Positions 50,706-59,612 of a stretch of DNA of 64,000 nucleotides are shown here, one piece after another. Within the stretch, counting starts at the first letter, position 1; every line of letters starts with the position of its first letter. The notes under the pieces were generated by a model that was given only the letters and a program-made list of their open reading frames with translations, was not told the origin of the DNA and made no database searches. Origin of the DNA: Bacteroidales bacterium (GTDB lineage: Bacteria; Bacteroidota; Bacteroidia; Bacteroidales; CAIWKO01). The position numbers were made by a program, and so were the translations under genes. The stretch covers positions 62,001 through 126,000 of the forward strand of contig JALOBU010000001.1 in assembly GCA_023228145.1 (NCBI GenBank), written 5' to 3'.

Positions 50706-51977
50706 TTACATGAAAAATAACAGGAAGATATTGGCAGTTATCACTACAAGAAAAGATATCAGCACAGGCAAACGGATGTGTTTTCCGGCAAAAACAAGGG
50801 AGTAACATAATTTCAGGACATTATTGCTTATGATAGCCTGGAAAGTAATGCTTGTAAGTAAATCAACATTCATATTTAATTTCCCCTGAAAAACTGAAAT
50901 CAAAAATGGGTCAATATCGGTAATACCAACAATTATTGAAAGGTAATGCAATCCATCATTGCCAAAAAACTCAACAGCATAATAGGTTATAAAAGAAAAA
51001 GCTACAAAAAGGGCCATAAATAATAAAGCCACTTTAAATTCAAGAGGGTTTTTATCTTTAATAGATGTAATGGCTGACATTTCCTCTTTTTTATGTTTAT
51101 AATAATAAACAACTATCCCAACAAGTGATGTTAAAACAAACATTATTAAAAAATAAACAATGCTGTGTTTAAATAATTCCATGTTAAAAATCAGCATCAA
51201 TATTCCGATTCTGAGATACATCATTGCAGTAGCCAGTATTATTGCTGCCGCATAATTATTTTTCATCATTTCGCCTTCTCTGCTTTTCCTGGCAAGTATC
51301 AAAGTTATCGCAGTACTGCTGTAAAAGCCGCCTAAAATACCCGATATTAGTATTCCCGACTTTTTAAAAACATATTTTTTTAACAGGTAGCTGAAATAAG
51401 AAATACTTGAAATAACCACAACGGCAAACCAGATTTTATAAGGAGTGATGCTTAGAAACGGGACAATAGGTTTGTTGGGAAAAATTGGAAGCACAATGCC
51501 GGCAATAATCAGAAACTTAGCCAGAGTAATAAATTCATCTTTTTCGATTTTCTCTGAAAAACTAGTGAAGGTTTCTTTGAGTTCGGTAAAAATCAAAACA
51601 GTAACAACTACAAGAATAAAAAGCCAGGCAGGCTGAGTGATAACGAGAGGAGCAATGCAATAAGTTATAAACGCAATTACTATAGTCGTTAAACCAAAGT
51701 CTTTATAAGTTAGAATTTTAAAATAATAATTAATACCAAGGAAAGTTATTATTGCAAATCCGCCACCCATATATAAATACAAATATTCAGGGTCAATAAT
51801 ATACAGTATATATCCTAAGATTCCAATAAATGTAAAAGTTCTGTCAGTTCCGAAAAGCCTCGAATCTTCCCCTGCCGGGTGAAGTTTGCGCTGTGATAAT
51901 CCAATCAAAAGCGAAAAAACCGTGACAAGCAAGAAATCAATAAGTTGTTTAGGTACTATGTTAAGTATATTTTCCAC
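50706..51977 (-). CDS. MgtC/SapB family protein with DUF4010 domain
   Basis: 423 residues and about 12 membrane spans. The first half (LLVTVFSLLIGLSQRKLHP, then RTFTFIGILGYIL) fits the MgtC/SapB N-terminal domain, and the second half (GGFYSSTAITLILARKSREG, VGITDIDPFLISVF) fits DUF4010. Members are thought to be inner-membrane proteins connected with magnesium or ion homeostasis, without proven transport. It stands alone, in the same direction as the phosphate transporter genes 60 bases upstream. Confidence 0.8.
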   Translation of the reverse strand: MENILNIVPKQLIDFLLVTVFSLLIGLSQRKLHPAGEDSRLFGTDRTFTFIGILGYILYIIDPEYLYLYMGGGFAIITFLGINYYFKILTYKDFGLTTIVIAFITYCIAPLVITQPAWLFILVVVTVLIFTELKETFTSFSEKIEKDEFITLAKFLIIAGIVLPIFPNKPIVPFLSITPYKIWFAVVVISSISYFSYLLKKYVFKKSGILISGILGGFYSSTAITLILARKSREGEMMKNNYAAAIILATAMMYLRIGILMLIFNMELFKHSIVYFLIMFVLTSLVGIVVYYYKHKKEEMSAITSIKDKNPLEFKVALLFMALFVAFSFITYYAVEFFGNDGLHYLSIIVGITDIDPFLISVFQGKLNMNVDLLTSITFQAIISNNVLKLCYSLVFAGKHIRLPVLISFLVVITANIFLLFFM

Positions 51978-52036
51978 CTTGAATTTTAACTTTTTACGTT
52001 AATTATCCCTAAAAGTTAAGATGAAAATAAGATTTT

Positions 52037-53035
52037 CTAAATAAATAAATGCAGGAGAAAATAAATAATGCCTGAGAATATCATAGCACATGGAATGGTA
52101 AATATCCATGCAATAACTATATTCCCCGCTAGTTTCCATTTAACTGCACTGGCTCTTTTAGTTACACCAACACCCATAATAGCACCAGTAATTGTATGTG
52201 TAGTGCTTACCGGGATTCCTGCAAATGTAACTCCGAAAAGAGTTAATGCTCCGGCTGTTTCAGCACAAAAACCCCCGATGGGTTTGAGATGAGCAAGCCC
52301 CTTACCTAAAGTCTTGACTATTTTTTTAGAGCCCAGAAGAGTTCCCATAGCGATAGCAGTGTAACATGTAAGGGCAACCCAAAGTGGGACGTCAGCATCC
52401 TGGGGTAAGTATCCTGTACCTATTAGGAGCATTAAAATAATTCCCATTGTTTTTTGAGCGTCATTACCTCCGTGACCAAGGCTGAAAAATGCAGATGACA
52501 CCAACTGTAAAACCCTGAAGTATCTGTCAATTTTTAATGGTGGTTTTTTACCCCAAATCAGTAATGTAAGGTTCATAAAAAAGTATCCGATAATAAAACC
52601 GAATAATGGAGCAAAAGCTATAAATAGTACTATTTTAAAAACACCGCTGAACATCACTGCCGAAGTACCTCCTTTTATTAAAGCCGGGCCAATTAATCCA
52701 CCTATAAGTGCATGAGAAACACTATTGGGTATCCCATTAAGGGCGCATATTAAAACCCAGAAACCGGCCCCCAACAAAGAACTTAAAATAAAAACATTGT
52801 CATCTTTAATAATGTCGGGCAGAATAATACCCTTACCTATTGTGTGAGCAACAGGTGAACCATAGAACACACCAAAAGCCACGAAATTGAAAAAAGCAGC
52901 CCATAGAACAGCTAGTTTCGGAGGAAGAACATTCGTACCTACAATAGTTGCAATGGAATTCCCGGCATCATTCATGCCATTCAAAAAATCATACAGTACC
53001 GCAACAACAATTGTAATGATAACTATCGCTAACAT
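52037..53035 (-). CDS. Inorganic phosphate transporter, PiT family
   Basis: 332 residues. The N-terminal NDAGNSIATIVGTNVL (GANDAAN-type motif) and the second one GHGGNDAQKTMGII mark the two inverted halves of PiT transporters, with 9-10 membrane spans; GIPVSTTHTITGAIMGVGVTKR is also conserved. It imports phosphate (often as metal-phosphate) with protons or sodium. It follows a DUF47/PhoU-like gene by five bases, the common pairing in which the DUF47 protein controls the transporter. Confidence 0.92.
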   Translation of the reverse strand: MLAIVIITIVVAVLYDFLNGMNDAGNSIATIVGTNVLPPKLAVLWAAFFNFVAFGVFYGSPVAHTIGKGIILPDIIKDDNVFILSSLLGAGFWVLICALNGIPNSVSHALIGGLIGPALIKGGTSAVMFSGVFKIVLFIAFAPLFGFIIGYFFMNLTLLIWGKKPPLKIDRYFRVLQLVSSAFFSLGHGGNDAQKTMGIILMLLIGTGYLPQDADVPLWVALTCYTAIAMGTLLGSKKIVKTLGKGLAHLKPIGGFCAETAGALTLFGVTFAGIPVSTTHTITGAIMGVGVTKRASAVKWKLAGNIVIAWIFTIPCAMIFSGIIYFLLHLFI

Positions 53036-53040
53036 AAGGA

Positions 53041-53691
53041 TTACGCCACTTTCACAATTATGGATTTTAGAACGTCTGAAACATCTTCAGCCATATCTGT
53101 TGCCGTTTCGAGTGTTTTTAAGATGGTATCCTTTTTAATTAATTCAATAGCATCTTTTTCGTTCTCAAAAAGGTCTGATACCGACATATAATACAGGTCG
53201 TCAACAAGGTTTTCAATTTCGTTGAGCCTAATGCAGGATTTTTTTATAATTTCAGGATGTTTGAGATTGGATAATTCACTAATAGCAATTTTTAGTTCCC
53301 GTGTTGCCTGTACGAGCAGCTCTGAGATTTCAACGGTGTTTTTAGGTAATGAGTGTATTTTATATAACTCAATTCTTTTTGCACAGGAATTAATATAATC
53401 CATCACATCATCAAGAGATGAAGTTAGGGTTTGAATATCTTCTCTGTCAAAAGGGGTTATGAATGTTTTGTTTAACTCATCAAAAATCGTGTGGGTGAAA
53501 TCATCCCCTTTTTCTTCACATTGTTTAATTTGAGTAACAATACTATGTTTTTCATCATCATTTTTAATGAGCAAAACAAGTTTGTTGAGCAAAATTGCCC
53601 CTTTTTCGAGGTTTTCAGCCACTCCTTCAAAAAGCGGGAAAAACTTTTTCTCTTTTGGGACAAAAAACTGAAATACTTTATTAATTCCCAT
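53041..53691 (-). CDS. DUF47/PhoU-like phosphate transport regulator
   Basis: 216 residues, all helical, with PhoU-like E-x3-D-type acidic patterns (EEKGDDFTHTIFDELNKTF in part: EKGDDFTHTIFDELNKTF; TPFDREDIQTLTSSLDDVMDYI). Family TIGR00153/DUF47 proteins sit next to PiT transporters and limit phosphate or metal uptake. First gene of the two-gene operon, with a -7 box 20 bases upstream. Confidence 0.92.
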   Translation of the reverse strand: MGINKVFQFFVPKEKKFFPLFEGVAENLEKGAILLNKLVLLIKNDDEKHSIVTQIKQCEEKGDDFTHTIFDELNKTFITPFDREDIQTLTSSLDDVMDYINSCAKRIELYKIHSLPKNTVEISELLVQATRELKIAISELSNLKHPEIIKKSCIRLNEIENLVDDLYYMSVSDLFENEKDAIELIKKDTILKTLETATDMAEDVSDVLKSIIVKVA

Positions 53692-53710
53692 TTGTTTTTG
53701 TTTATGTTGG

Positions 53711-53718
53711 CAAATTTA
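53711..53718 (-). promoter_or_regulatory. -7 box for the DUF47-PiT operon
   Basis: The minus strand reads TAAATTTG, a TAnnTTTG match, 19 bases before the ATG at 53691. Confidence 0.5.
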
Positions 53719-53754
53719 TTAATATATAGCTAACAAAAAAACAATGTTCGAAAA

Positions 53755-53782
53755 AAAACAGCCCTTATATTTGGGCTGTTTT
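53755..53782. terminator. Terminator-like hairpin between two divergent genes
   Basis: AAAACAGCCC and GGGCTGTTTT form a perfect 10-bp stem around TTATATTT, with A and T runs on both sides so that it could work in either direction. No gene ends here: the DUF47 gene and the flippase gene both start outwards. The 333-base region 53692-54024 holds this hairpin and one promoter box on each side. Confidence 0.6.
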
Positions 53783-53938
53783 TTAATCTGACTTTATAAT
53801 TAAAGAAAACTTGGGGTTTGTAATAAATAAAAATTAACTATTAATTCATTATTACGAATTTTTCTTTGGTTTGTTTCAAATGCTCACAGAACAATGATTA
53901 AGAAGTCAAAAGATAAACTGTTCGTGAAATTATTATTT

Positions 53939-53946
53939 TATCTTTG
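53939..53946 (+). promoter_or_regulatory. -7 box ahead of the polysaccharide locus
   Basis: TATCTTTG, a TAnnTTTG match, 78 bases before the flippase ATG, leaving a leader of about 70 bases. Confidence 0.5.
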
Positions 53947-54024
53947 CATACATGTTTTATTTAAAAAAATCCTTTATTCATAGTTAAATAGCCTGTTAAT
54001 GATTATTATAGGTAATTTATTTTT

Positions 54025-55512
54025 ATGATATCTAAAAAATTCATTAAGTCATCTTTTATTTATTCTTTCATTGGGGCGTTGCCGCTTGCTTCAAGTATAA
54101 TACTGTTGCCTTTTTATACCAATTACTTAAGCACTTCAGATTTTGGGATTTTTTCTCTGTTCCTAGGATTTACGGCTCTAGTGCAGATACTTGTAAACCT
54201 TACGATAGACCAATATCTTGTTTATAGTTATTACGATTCGAAAGACAATTTTCAAAAAGTTAAGGAAATTGTCGGAACATCAGTTGCAATCCTTTTGGTA
54301 TGGGGAGCTTTTGTTTCGTTAATTTTTTATTTATTTGGTTCATCCATATTTGATTTGTACAACACATATTTGACCAAGGAAACAAAGGAGATTAAATTTT
54401 TTCCGTATGGTTTTTTTTGTGTGCTGACTGCGGTTTTTAACAGTCTTTTTCAATCCTATAAAGGATTATTGATAGCACAGCAAAAGCCCATTCAGTATTT
54501 TTGGTTCAACATTAGCAACTTTTTTCTGACCGTTGGCATTTCTCTGGGTGGGCTTTTCCTATACCCATACACACTTGTAGGCCCAATGTACGGACGTTTA
54601 TTGTCGGGAGTAGCTATTTTTATATTGGCGTTGCTATCTTTTATTATAAATTTCGGACTGACTTTTCAGAAAAAGCTTCTAAAGAACATATATAAATTTT
54701 GTTTTCCACTGTTTTTTAATTCTAATGTGATTTGGGTAATAGGATATCTGGGAGTTTTCATAATTAATTATTATACTTGCAGTTCCGATGTCGCTATTTA
54801 CAATTTTATTATTTCCACAACGTTCTTGATTGAGTTTTTACAAAACGGGCTTACCAATGCTATATATCCTAAAATATTTGACCTGTGGACCCGAGATAAA
54901 ATCAACAGCAATTCAAAGGAAGTAAATAAATATTTCAATGCTTATACCGGGATCAGTCTGCTGATTATACCATTATTTGTTTTGATAATTCCAATCATTG
55001 TTCCCGTTTTTGTACTTAATACAGATTTCCTTCAGGGTTTTACTTTTCTGTTATTGATCAGCGTAGCTTTTACTTTCAGGGGCATACAGAATATTTATTT
55101 TACTTCTATTATGTATTTGAAAAAAACCAAAAGAATAGCAAAAATAAACTTATATACTTCTATAATTCAGATCGTTGTGTCAGTAGTTTTAATCAAGCAA
55201 TTTGGCTTGTCAGGGGCTTTTTGGGCATTTATGGTGGTAAAACCAGTACAAACATTGATATTTTATCTTGAAACAAAAAAACTATTTCAATATAACATGA
55301 ATTACACCAAACAGGTATTTATTCCTTTGGTATATGTTGCGTTGGCAATAATACTATATCCTTTCTATTTTAAATTTAATATTCATATTCTTAACCTGAT
55401 ACAATTAACTGTAATCTGGACCATTACATTTTTGGTTTACAAAAATGAAATAATAAACTTGATCCGTTATTTCTTTTTAAAAAAACACTCACTCACCAAT
55501 GTTAAGTCATAA
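54025..55512 (+). CDS. Polysaccharide flippase (Wzx/MOP superfamily)
   Basis: 495 residues with about 14 membrane spans. The start (SFIYSFIGALPLASSIILLPFY), the early TSDFGIFSLFLGFTALVQIL (in part: STSDFGIFSLFLG) and the later GLSGAFWAFMVVKPVQTL are typical of Wzx-like O-antigen or capsule repeat-unit exporters. It moves lipid-linked oligosaccharides across the inner membrane. First gene of the surface glycan locus; it overlaps the glycosyltransferase gene by 14 bases. No Wzy polymerase was seen in the window. Confidence 0.9.
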   Translation: MISKKFIKSSFIYSFIGALPLASSIILLPFYTNYLSTSDFGIFSLFLGFTALVQILVNLTIDQYLVYSYYDSKDNFQKVKEIVGTSVAILLVWGAFVSLIFYLFGSSIFDLYNTYLTKETKEIKFFPYGFFCVLTAVFNSLFQSYKGLLIAQQKPIQYFWFNISNFFLTVGISLGGLFLYPYTLVGPMYGRLLSGVAIFILALLSFIINFGLTFQKKLLKNIYKFCFPLFFNSNVIWVIGYLGVFIINYYTCSSDVAIYNFIISTTFLIEFLQNGLTNAIYPKIFDLWTRDKINSNSKEVNKYFNAYTGISLLIIPLFVLIIPIIVPVFVLNTDFLQGFTFLLLISVAFTFRGIQNIYFTSIMYLKKTKRIAKINLYTSIIQIVVSVVLIKQFGLSGAFWAFMVVKPVQTLIFYLETKKLFQYNMNYTKQVFIPLVYVALAIILYPFYFKFNIHILNLIQLTVIWTITFLVYKNEIINLIRYFFLKKHSLTNVKS

Positions 55513-56752
55513 ATTAATTGCATTATTAAAAATATATTTAACAAAAATCCGATTATTGATTTATTCAATTATATCCTCTTTTTTTGATCTTATCCCGATG
55601 ATGTTACATTGGCCTTTGAAAAATATTTCAGAGGCTTGTAAAAACAAAAAAAATATAGTATTTGTTGGAGGTACATCAAGTGTCAGAATATCAAGGATTG
55701 CAAAATGGTTGAATAAAAGTAGTGATTATTATACTATACTGCTTTGCCATCAAAAAGGTTTTATGGAGGAATTCTCAAATCAATACTGGGGAAAAATAAT
55801 TTTTTTCAGAAATAAATATCATCTGATCCGGATAGTAAAGCAATTAAAAAATGTATATCTGATGCATGGATTTGCTACTAAAAGCTATTACCCTGATATT
55901 GCCAGAAAGTGTAATGCTGCAAAATTTATTATGGATTTTCAGGACGTCTATGCATGCTATTATGAGCTTCCACCAAAACTTAGATGGTTGAAAATTGAAT
56001 TGCCGTATGAAAAGAACTGCCTTGAGAAATCTGATGGAATAATTGCACATAGTCTGGAACCCTTAGTTGCTTATAATAAATATAACATCAGACCTCATCC
56101 AGATAATATTTTTTTCCCATTATATTGTGATGATGATTGTATTGTTGATAAAGTGAATAACCCTGACCCTGAGAATATAAGTTTTGTTTATGCCGGGCAG
56201 ATATCCGGATCACATCGCGGCAGAGTCTTTCGCGGGTCAACTCAATTCCACACATTAATTGATACTTTAAGTAATCAGAAAATTCATTTTCATATTTACC
56301 CCAGCCCGGCAGTACATTCAACAGATATTGATGAGTATCAACAAATTTCGGTTAACAACCCATACCTCCACATACACCCTTCTGTTGTTGCAGAAGAAAT
56401 ATCTTTAGAACTTTCAAAATATAATTTTGGTATTATTCCTTTTTTTCTAAAAGATACAGGGCAATCTAAAGATAAGTATAAGTATGCAACATCGCTAAAA
56501 CTATTTAACTACATAGAAGCAGGGATCCCCGTGTTTGTATCAGAAGATGTTTTTTATCAAAGCTGGTTGTTAAAAAGATATAATGCCGGCATAATTATTA
56601 AAGAGGAAGATCTTAAATGTCTTGACAAACTTATTATGTCATTGAATTATGAAGAAACTGTAAAAGCTTTGAAAAAAAGCAGACAAAATTTATTACTGAG
56701 CAAGCAGATCTCAAGGTTGACAGATTTTTACAGTAAAATTGCAAAGAAATAG
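55499..56752 (+). CDS. GT-B-type glycosyltransferase
   Basis: 417 residues, soluble apart from a hydrophobic N-terminal stretch (LLIYSIISSFFDLIPMML). The middle and end have the GT-B look: FIMDFQDVYACYY and a DGIIAHS segment in the N-terminal Rossmann half; ISFVYAGQISG, HIHPSVVAEEISLELSKYNFGIIPF (in part: VAEEISLELSKYNFGIIPF) and LKLFNYIEAGIPVFVSEDVF in the donor-binding half. The E-x7-type F-N-Y-I-E-A-G-I-P motif is typical of GT4. Donor and acceptor are unknown. Confidence 0.8.
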   Translation: MLSHKLIALLKIYLTKIRLLIYSIISSFFDLIPMMLHWPLKNISEACKNKKNIVFVGGTSSVRISRIAKWLNKSSDYYTILLCHQKGFMEEFSNQYWGKIIFFRNKYHLIRIVKQLKNVYLMHGFATKSYYPDIARKCNAAKFIMDFQDVYACYYELPPKLRWLKIELPYEKNCLEKSDGIIAHSLEPLVAYNKYNIRPHPDNIFFPLYCDDDCIVDKVNNPDPENISFVYAGQISGSHRGRVFRGSTQFHTLIDTLSNQKIHFHIYPSPAVHSTDIDEYQQISVNNPYLHIHPSVVAEEISLELSKYNFGIIPFFLKDTGQSKDKYKYATSLKLFNYIEAGIPVFVSEDVFYQSWLLKRYNAGIIIKEEDLKCLDKLIMSLNYEETVKALKKSRQNLLLSKQISRLTDFYSKIAKK

Positions 56753-56827
56753 GAACACAAGGCTTGTGTTTACTTTTAGTCTACCATACAGTAAAAGAAA
56801 TTTTACTTATACCTTAGATATTATTAT

Positions 56828-56835
56828 TAATTTTG
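56828..56835 (+). promoter_or_regulatory. -7 box inside the polysaccharide locus
   Basis: TAATTTTG, a TAnnTTTG match, 18 bases before the TTG start at 56854. It suggests a second transcription unit for the sugar-modifying genes. Confidence 0.45.
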
Positions 56836-56853
56836 ACTTTTTAAATTTTTGAA

Positions 56854-57507
56854 TTGAAAAAAATTGTGATAATTGGTGCCCGTTTTGATGGTCATGCGAA
56901 AGTAGTGCTTGAGATTATTCAATCAGAAAGAAAATATGAAGTGGCAGGTTTTGTTGATGATAATTTGTTTGGTAAAAATATTAAAATCAGAGATCTGTCA
57001 ATTATAGGTAGAATGAATGATTTGGAAAAATTAAAATCACAACTTGGCCTTTATGGCGCCATTGTGGCAATTGGAAATAACAGCCAGAGGCGATTTTTAG
57101 CAGAAAAGGTCCAAAAAACAGGTTTAGAACTTATAAATGCGATACATCCTACAGTTCATATTGATACTGGGGTAACTATTGGAAAAGGAAATGTATTTTG
57201 CCAGGGAGTTATTATCGTAACTGGAACTAAAATAGGCAATTGTGTGAATATTCATACCGGGGCTACGGTAGATCATGATAATGTTATTGATGATGGTGCG
57301 AATTTAGGTCCCGGGGTTCATACAGCTGGGCGGGTTACTATATGTAAGGATGCTTTTTTAGGCACTGCCACCGCTGTTATTCCCGACGGAATTATAGGTG
57401 AGGGGGCTGTTACAGGTGCAGGCACTGTTGTGATACGGCCCGTAGAACCATACACAAAAGTTGTAGGGGTGCCTGCTAAAATGATAGAAAAATTAATAAA
57501 ACCCTAA
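56854..57507 (+). CDS. Sugar O-acyltransferase, PglD/NeuD type
   Basis: 217 residues. The N-terminal Rossmann-like part (KKIVIIGARFDGHAKVVLEI, VAGFVDDNLFG) and the C-terminal left-handed beta helix of hexapeptide repeats (HPTVHIDTGVTIGKGNVFCQ to VTGAGTVVIRPVEP) fit the PglD/NeuD family that acetylates amino sugars. The His in ATVDHDN and the VGVPAKMI end are typical. The start is a TTG (56854), as no ATG precedes the core. With the DegT enzyme downstream it could make an N-acetylated amino sugar. Confidence 0.88.
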   Translation: MKKIVIIGARFDGHAKVVLEIIQSERKYEVAGFVDDNLFGKNIKIRDLSIIGRMNDLEKLKSQLGLYGAIVAIGNNSQRRFLAEKVQKTGLELINAIHPTVHIDTGVTIGKGNVFCQGVIIVTGTKIGNCVNIHTGATVDHDNVIDDGANLGPGVHTAGRVTICKDAFLGTATAVIPDGIIGEGAVTGAGTVVIRPVEPYTKVVGVPAKMIEKLIKP

Positions 57508-57508
57508 T

Positions 57509-58489
57509 ATGCAAAAGATATTTATTACCGGTGGCGCCGGATATGTTGGCTCTGTATTAGTTCCAAAACTTCTTAACAATGGCTACAAAGTTACCGTACT
57601 CGATTTAATGATTTATGGTGAAGATGTACTGCCAGATCATTCCAATTTAACAGTCATTAAGGGAGATATAAGAGATAAAGCACTTCTCGCAAAACTACTG
57701 CCTTCTCATGACGCCATTATTCATCTGGCTTGTATATCAAATGACCCCAGTTTTGAACTTAACCCACAACTCGGTAAGTCAATAAACCTTGACGCTTTTG
57801 AACCCTTAGTAGATATTTCAAAAAAATCAGGCGTAAAGCGTTTCATTTATGCATCTTCATCAAGTGTTTATGGTATTAAAAATGAACCTGATGTAAATGA
57901 ATCCATGATTCTTGAACCACTGACCGACTATTCGAAATTTAAAGCAAAGTGTGAAGAAATTCTTGATAAATACAAATCTGAAAATTTTACCACATGCACT
58001 ATCCGCCCTGCCACAGTTTGCGGGTATGGCAAAAGACTTCGTCTGGATCTGACCGTAAATATTCTCACAAACCTGGCTATAAACAAGGGGGAAATAACCG
58101 TATTTGGAGGAAACCAGAAACGCCCGAATATTCACATTGAAGACATGACCGACTTGTATTTGCTATTGTTACAACTGCCTGACGAAAAGATATCTGGAAA
58201 AATATGGAACGCCGGTTATGAGAATTATACGGTCAGGGAAATTGCTGAAATGGTTAAAAAGGTTATTGGGAAAAATGTTAACATTACAACTTCGCCCACA
58301 GATGATAACCGTTCTTATCATATTTCATCTAAAAAAATAAAAAATGACATCGGGTTTATTCCGAGCCACACTATTGAAAATGCTGTTGAGGATCTGAAGG
58401 AAGCTTTTGACAAGGGTCTGGTGCCCGACTCGTTAACAAATGAAAAATATTTCAATGTTAAACTAATGCAAAAAATCAATCTGAAATAA
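57509..58489 (+). CDS. NAD-dependent epimerase/dehydratase (extended SDR)
   Basis: 326 residues. GGAGYVGSVLVPKLL is the NAD-binding GxxGxxG motif; the catalytic triad is in ASSSSVYG (Ser) and DYSKFK (Tyr-x3-Lys). The C-terminal half has the substrate-binding RPATVCGYGKRLRLDL. This SDR branch acts on nucleotide-linked sugars (epimerase, dehydratase or reductase). It follows the acyltransferase by one base and its stop overlaps the next start (TAATG). Confidence 0.88.
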   Translation: MQKIFITGGAGYVGSVLVPKLLNNGYKVTVLDLMIYGEDVLPDHSNLTVIKGDIRDKALLAKLLPSHDAIIHLACISNDPSFELNPQLGKSINLDAFEPLVDISKKSGVKRFIYASSSSVYGIKNEPDVNESMILEPLTDYSKFKAKCEEILDKYKSENFTTCTIRPATVCGYGKRLRLDLTVNILTNLAINKGEITVFGGNQKRPNIHIEDMTDLYLLLLQLPDEKISGKIWNAGYENYTVREIAEMVKKVIGKNVNITTSPTDDNRSYHISSKKIKNDIGFIPSHTIENAVEDLKEAFDKGLVPDSLTNEKYFNVKLMQKINLK

Positions 58490-59598
58490 TGAAAGTTCCC
58501 TATATAAATTTGAGTCTTCAACACCAAGCGATAAAAAATGAGATCCTGGCCGAAATCACAAAATTACTTGACAACGGTCAGTTCATTATCGGTGATGCTT
58601 TGGCTCTGTTCGAAAAATCTTTTTCTTTATTATGCGGCGTTAAATACACGCTTGGCGTTGCCAATGGCACCGATGCCCTATGCCTTTCATTAAAGGCTTT
58701 GGGTATTGGACCTGGCGATGAAGTAATTACTGCACCGAACTCTTTTTTAGCTTCCGCTTCTTCTATAGCCCTTGCTGGCGCAACCCCTGTGTTTGCTGAT
58801 GTCAGGGATGATTTTACCATTAATCCTGATGAAATTGTCAAAGCAATTACAAAAAAAACAAAAGCGATCCTTCCGGTTCATCTTACCGGCAGACCAGCAG
58901 AAATGAATGCAATTATGGATATAGCGAAGATGTATAGCCTTTTTGTTGTGGAAGATTGTGCTCAGGCTGTTGGTGCCACTTATTACAATAAGAGTGTTGG
59001 CTCTTTTGGCGATACCGGATGTTTCAGTCTGCATCCATTAAAGAACCTTTCAGCCTGTGGAGATGGGGGGCTGATCACAACTAACAGTGATACTATATAC
59101 AATTACCTGAAAAAAGCCAGGAATCATGGATTGAAAAGCAGGGACGAATGTGAATTTTGGAGCCTTAATTCCCGTCTCGATAATATTCAGGCAGCTATTT
59201 TAAATGTCAAACTTAAGAAACTATTTGAGTGGATAGAAAGGAGACGACATATTGCTTCTGTTTACAGGGAAAAATTACAGGGTTTAGATATGATAATTCC
59301 GCAAGAATCAACAAATATGAATGCTGTATATCACACATTTATCATTCAGACAAAACACCGGGATCAGCTAAAAGATTATCTGTTGCAAAAGGAGATTGAC
59401 ACAAAAATTCATTACCCTATACCTATACATCTTCAGGAATCTGCCTCTTATCTTGGATATAAAAAAGGCGACTTCCCGGTAGCAGAAAAACAAGCCGAAA
59501 CTATTTTAAGCCTTCCCGTTTTCCCCGAACTTACCGATGAGCAAATTAACTATGTATGTAGTTCCATAATTAATTTCTTTAATAAAGAAAAAAAATAA
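58489..59598 (+). CDS. DegT/DnrJ/EryC1/StrS-family sugar aminotransferase
   Basis: 369 residues, PLP-dependent. Conserved parts: GTDALCLSLKALGIGPGDEV, VEDCAQAVGATY, the PLP-binding Lys in FSLHPLKNLSACGDGGLI, and the His in RNHGLKSRDECE. It transfers an amino group to a keto-sugar nucleotide. The context (SDR before, PglD-like acyltransferase two genes upstream) fits formation of an N-acylated amino-deoxy sugar. Start overlaps the previous stop by one base, indicating translational coupling. Confidence 0.92.
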   Translation: MKVPYINLSLQHQAIKNEILAEITKLLDNGQFIIGDALALFEKSFSLLCGVKYTLGVANGTDALCLSLKALGIGPGDEVITAPNSFLASASSIALAGATPVFADVRDDFTINPDEIVKAITKKTKAILPVHLTGRPAEMNAIMDIAKMYSLFVVEDCAQAVGATYYNKSVGSFGDTGCFSLHPLKNLSACGDGGLITTNSDTIYNYLKKARNHGLKSRDECEFWSLNSRLDNIQAAILNVKLKKLFEWIERRRHIASVYREKLQGLDMIIPQESTNMNAVYHTFIIQTKHRDQLKDYLLQKEIDTKIHYPIPIHLQESASYLGYKKGDFPVAEKQAETILSLPVFPELTDEQINYVCSSIINFFNKEKK

Positions 59599-59612
59599 AA
59601 CATACAGTTTTA

